Shown: piece by piece, positions 60,553-64,000 of the stretch | Layout of the letters: every line of letters starts with the position of its first letter | Position numbering within the stretch: position 1 is the first letter of the stretch | Assembly: GCA_022799755.1 (NCBI GenBank) | Contig: JAAWOU010000004.1 | Coordinates: 1-64,000 of the forward strand | Length of the DNA: 64,000 nt | Direction: 5' to 3' | Source: Lachnospiraceae bacterium | GTDB taxonomy: Bacteria > Bacillota > Clostridia > Lachnospirales > Lachnospiraceae | Translations under genes and position numbers: made by a program | Notes under the pieces: generated by a model | Told to the model about the DNA's origin: nothing | Seen by the model: the letters and a program-made list of their open reading frames with translations, nothing else | The model's database searches: none

Positions 60553-61101
60553 TCACGCTCTGGGCCCGGTCCCGTCCGCCGGATTCAGCGCCGCCATCCA
60601 GATAATATCCCGGTATTCCCCGTCAATGCGCACGTCATCCCGCAGGCAGGCCTCCCGCACGAATCCGGCCTTTTCATAGCTTCGAATCGCCTGCCCATTG
60701 TCGGACAGGGCGCGCAGATAAATCCTGTGGAGCCCCTCCTCCTCAAAGCAGTAGCGCAGCATCAGCTTCGCGGCCGCAGTGCCGATTCCTCTGCCCCTGG
60801 CCTCCTCCTCGCCGATGAAGATGCCGTACTCGGCCTTATTGTGCTGCCTGTCGATGTCCCGTATATATACGCTGCCCAGAGGCTTGCCCTCCGGCAGGCC
60901 GCAGATGATCATCTGCACCGCCCTGTTCGTCTCTATCATGTCTCTGATCCAGCGCTCATGCCCCTGTCTGGTGAAAGGCTCCCGGTAGATAAAGTTCCTG
61001 CGGACCGCATCCCGATTGCGCCATGTCACGATCAAATCCGTATCCTCATATGTCATCCGGCGCAGGAAAATGCCCACCGATCCGTCTTCGTATGTTCCCA
61101 T
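60553..61101 (-). CDS. GNAT-family N-acetyltransferase (RimL/PseH-like)
   Basis: IFLRRMTYEDTDLIVTWRN...EARGRGIGTAAAKLMLRYCFEEEGLHRIYLRALSDNGQAIRSYEKAGF. Confidence 0.93.
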   Translation of the reverse strand: MGTYEDGSVGIFLRRMTYEDTDLIVTWRNRDAVRRNFIYREPFTRQGHERWIRDMIETNRAVQMIICGLPEGKPLGSVYIRDIDRQHNKAEYGIFIGEEEARGRGIGTAAAKLMLRYCFEEEGLHRIYLRALSDNGQAIRSYEKAGFVREACLRDDVRIDGEYRDIIWMAALNPADGTGPRA

Positions 61102-61122
61102 GTCCGACTCCTCTCCGTCTCC

Positions 61123-62079
61123 TCAAATGTCCCCGGCGCTTATCTCATGTTCCTGTCTCTTTACCGCGCTGACCTTTGTGAGGCGATATTCGAAATCACG
61201 CTTGTCCTTGGCTGCCAGAACCTCTAAAATCATGCCTGCAAAAAAAGACTGGATGCCCGCAAGAACCATAAAACCGCACACGATCAGCGTGGGGAACCGG
61301 GGCACCAGCCCTGTTTCCAAATACTCCCTGAGGATGGGAAACATAAACAGCAGCGCCGCCGCCACCAAAACCAGGCACAGGGCCCCAAAGAACCGGGCAG
61401 GCCTGTAATTGCGGTACAGCTGCAGCATCTTCCGTATGACTCGGAACCCGTCGCTGTAAGTGTTCAGCTTGGATATGCTGCCTTCGGGCCGGTCCCGGTA
61501 TTCCACCACCACATTCTCCACCTGCATATTGTAGTTCACGGCATGGATCGTCATCTCAGTCTCTATCTCGAATCCCTTGGAAAACACGGGAAACGTCTTC
61601 ACGAACTCATAGCTGAAAGCCCTGTAGCCCGTCATAATATCCTTGATATCCGTGCGGAACAGGCCGTTGATGCCCGCGCGCATCAGACTGTTTCCGAAAT
61701 TGTGAAAGGGGCGCTTGTTCTCGGTAAAATAGGTGGAGGAGAGCCTGTCTCCCACCACCATGTCCGCGCCCCGGGCAAGCACCCTGTCCGTCATCTCCCT
61801 GGCACAGTTCAGCGGATAGGTATCGTCCCCGTCGATCATCAGATAGCACCGGGCATCGATCTCCCGGAACATCCTGCGGATCACGTTTCCCTTGCCCTGC
61901 TTGTACTCGCGGCGGACCACTGCCCCCTGCGCCCTCGCCAGCTCCGCCGTCCGGTCCGTGGAATTATTGTCATAGACATAGACCACAGCTTCCGGCAGAG
62001 CCGCTTTCGCCTCCTCCACCACTTTCGCTATGGTCTGTTCTTCATTGTAACAGGGTATTAATACTGCTATTTTATCCAT
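61123..62079 (-). CDS. GT2, DPM1-like glycosyltransferase with C-terminal TMs
   Basis: KIAVLIPCYNEEQTIAKVVEEAKAALPEAVVYVYDNNSTDRT...LMIDGDDTYPLNCAREM. Confidence 0.93.
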   Translation of the reverse strand: MDKIAVLIPCYNEEQTIAKVVEEAKAALPEAVVYVYDNNSTDRTAELARAQGAVVRREYKQGKGNVIRRMFREIDARCYLMIDGDDTYPLNCAREMTDRVLARGADMVVGDRLSSTYFTENKRPFHNFGNSLMRAGINGLFRTDIKDIMTGYRAFSYEFVKTFPVFSKGFEIETEMTIHAVNYNMQVENVVVEYRDRPEGSISKLNTYSDGFRVIRKMLQLYRNYRPARFFGALCLVLVAAALLFMFPILREYLETGLVPRFPTLIVCGFMVLAGIQSFFAGMILEVLAAKDKRDFEYRLTKVSAVKRQEHEISAGDI

Positions 62080-62107
62080 CTGCAACTGCCTCTCCAATCA
62101 GCAAATC

Positions 62108-63310
62108 CTATCTGCGGTAATACGAGACGATCTTCTTCACGGCCAGGATGACGCTGTCCACGTCGCTGTCCGTCAAGCCGTAGTACAGCGGTAGGCTCAT
62201 GGCTTCCGCGTAGTACTTCTCCGCGTTGGGACAGATCCCTTTTTCATACCCCAGCTTCTCATAATAGGAATGCCAGTAAACCGGCAGATAATGCACCTGG
62301 GATAAAATATTTTCCGCTCCCAGGGCGTCAAAGAACTGTCTTCTGTCACATTTCAACCGCTGGGGCTGCAGCCGCAGAATGTACAGATGTCTCACCGTAT
62401 CGGACTCCGGTATCTCCCGCTGCAGGACGATTTCCGGCATATCGGCAAAGGCCGCGTCATACTTTTTCACGATCTCCCTGCGCCTGGCCGCGAACCTGTC
62501 CAGCTTTCCCAGCTGGCTTTGCAGGAGCGCCGCCTGAATGTCCGTCATCCGGTAGTTAAAGCCCAGCTCCACCTGCTCGTTGTACCACGGGGCGTCCGTA
62601 GGATTGACCATCTCCTCCCGGTTCCTTGTAATGCCGTGGGCCCGCAGACGCCGCAGTCTGCGGCAGAGTTCCTCGTCATTCGTGGTGACGGCGCCGCCCT
62701 CGCCGGAGGTGACGGTCTTCACCGGGTGGAAGCTAAAGCAGGTCATATCCGCAATGCTCCCCACGGCTTTCCCCTCATAGCGGGTGCCGACGGCATGGGC
62801 CGCGTCCTCTATAAGCTTCAGATTATGCCTGCGGCAGATGTCCCCTATGGCCTTGTGCTCCACGGCCTGGCCCGTGAAATCCACCGCCACGATGCCTTTT
62901 GTCCGTGGGGTGATCAATCTCTCCACGGACGCCGGGTCGATATTGTAAGTCTCTGGATTGATGTCCGCGAACACCGGCCTGGCGCCGCAGTACAGAATGC
63001 AGTTGGCCGACGCCGCAAAGGTGATGGAGCTGACGATGACCTCATCCCCCTCCCCAAAGCCCGCCGCCATTGCGGCCAGATGGAGCGCTGCCGTGCCGTT
63101 GCTCACCAGCACCGCGTACTTCGCCCCCGTGACTTCGCAGAGCTTCTGCTCCGCTGCCGCAATCCCGGGGCCGCAGGTTAAGTCTCTGTGGCGCAGAGTC
63201 TCGGACACCGCCCTTATGTCCTCCTCGTCAATGTACTGCTTTCCATAATGAATCGGCGTCTCCCGCACGGGAGTTCCGCCGAATATCGCCAGCTCCTCCA
63301 CTTCCCACAT
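62108..63310 (-). CDS. DegT/DnrJ/EryC1/StrS aminotransferase (PseC-like)
   Basis: VSNGTAALHLAAMAAGFGEGDEVIVSSITFAASANCILYCGARPVFADI...IEDAAHAVGTRYEGKAVG...FSFHPVKTVTSGEGGAV...LGFNYRMTDIQAALLQSQL. Confidence 0.93.
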   Translation of the reverse strand: MWEVEELAIFGGTPVRETPIHYGKQYIDEEDIRAVSETLRHRDLTCGPGIAAAEQKLCEVTGAKYAVLVSNGTAALHLAAMAAGFGEGDEVIVSSITFAASANCILYCGARPVFADINPETYNIDPASVERLITPRTKGIVAVDFTGQAVEHKAIGDICRRHNLKLIEDAAHAVGTRYEGKAVGSIADMTCFSFHPVKTVTSGEGGAVTTNDEELCRRLRRLRAHGITRNREEMVNPTDAPWYNEQVELGFNYRMTDIQAALLQSQLGKLDRFAARRREIVKKYDAAFADMPEIVLQREIPESDTVRHLYILRLQPQRLKCDRRQFFDALGAENILSQVHYLPVYWHSYYEKLGYEKGICPNAEKYYAEAMSLPLYYGLTDSDVDSVILAVKKIVSYYRR

Positions 63311-63410
63311 CCCCTTTCGCCCGGCCGCCCCGCAGAAAGCGCTTCTGCGGCCGACCCTTTTATCCTGTCAGTCCGGCCTTTCCTGCCTTGCATAAGGTCA
63401 TTCTACCATA

Positions 63411-64000
63411 TCATCCCAAAAAAGGCAATTCATACTTCTGCTTGTCTTCCACGGAGATGTTCCTGCCCAGCTGTACCTCTATGATTTTCAGCTCGCTGCA
63501 GGCCTGCACGGTGTGCCTGCAGCCCGCGGGCATGGAGATCACATCCCCCGGAGCCACTTCTCTCTCCACGCCGTCAATCACTGCCTTGCCCCGTCCCCCC
63601 ATCACCGTCCAGACCTCGTCCCTGTGCTCATGGCTGTGGTAATGCAGGGCATGTCCGGGCAAGAGCACGATCTTGATGGTCAGGCTGTCTTCCTGTACGT
63701 CCAGCACGGTAAAGCTCCCCCAGGATTTCTCCGCATACATGACCTGCTGCTCTATCTGCTCCACAAAGGGTTTGATATAGCTGCTCTGCTCCTTGTCCGA
63801 TATCAGGATGCCGTCGTTGCTGGCCGCAATCACCATGTCCTTACAGCCCATGCACAGGACGGGGATATTCAGCTCGTTCACCACATGGGTGTTCTCACAG
63901 GTCTCGTTCAGGGCCGCCCGCCCTAAGGTATAGTCGGCCATGGCCTCGCAAAAGGTGTTCCACGTGCCCAGGTCTTTCCACTGGCCCTTGTACCGCAGCA
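63411..64000 (-). CDS. Mannose-1-phosphate guanylyltransferase/mannose-6-phosphate isomerase, C-terminal part (continues past window edge)
   Basis: Frame stays open upstream of the listed Met: YKGQWKDLGTWNTFCEAMADYTLG; C-term cupin GHALHYHSHEHRDEVWTVMGGRGKAVIDG. Confidence 0.88.
   Translation of the reverse strand, partial: LRYKGQWKDLGTWNTFCEAMADYTLGRAALNETCENTHVVNELNIPVLCMGCKDMVIAASNDGILISDKEQSSYIKPFVEQIEQQVMYAEKSWGSFTVLDVQEDSLTIKIVLLPGHALHYHSHEHRDEVWTVMGGRGKAVIDGVEREVAPGDVISMPAGCRHTVQACSELKIIEVQLGRNISVEDKQKYELPFLG

Noticed and set aside
63411-63941. Stand-alone 176-aa cupin protein
   Set aside because: The frame remains open upstream to the window edge with ManC-like YKGQWKDLGTW; it is the C-terminal part of a larger gene.

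Overview
Window of a high-GC Clostridia genome (Lachnospiraceae-like, inferred from protein style only). Most of it is one large, mostly minus-strand locus for a cell-surface polysaccharide and its decoration. Support: a polyprenyl-phosphate sugar transferase, an LCP ligase, at least nine GT2-type glycosyltransferases, RfbA/B/C (no RfbD seen), two sugar aminotransferases, a partial ManC at the right edge, a Wzm/Wzt-type ABC exporter whose ATPase has a C-terminal extension, an MsbA/PglK-like ABC protein, several GT-C/DUF-type multi-TM proteins, MBOAT and acyltransferase-3 proteins, and four SGNH or SGNH-like proteins. Left flank: the 3' part of a tRNA-Leu(AAG), a ClpX-family ORF ending 1 nt from it, and an HtrA protease. 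Embedded in the locus are a lower-GC islet (38-aa Cys/His-rich peptide ORF, 14-bp hairpin, paired ABC half-transporters), an AAA-ATPase/PDDEXK protein, a phosphoglucomutase and a large hybrid histidine kinase. Best leads: (1) the peptide/hairpin/ABC-pair islet, either a secreted-peptide cassette or a BmrB-like leader; (2) a methyltransferase plus kinase-like protein next to Wzt with a C-terminal domain, resembling WbdD-type chain termination; (3) a membrane-anchored GH25 protein with a cytoplasmic Tyr/Asp-rich repeat domain built on a 252-bp higher-order repeat; (4) ClpX truncated at the tRNA boundary; (5) a GT2-SGNH fusion and repeated acylation/deacylation modules; (6) a divergent promoter with a 10-bp inverted repeat abutting both -10 boxes. 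All calls come from reading the sequence; no database search was run.
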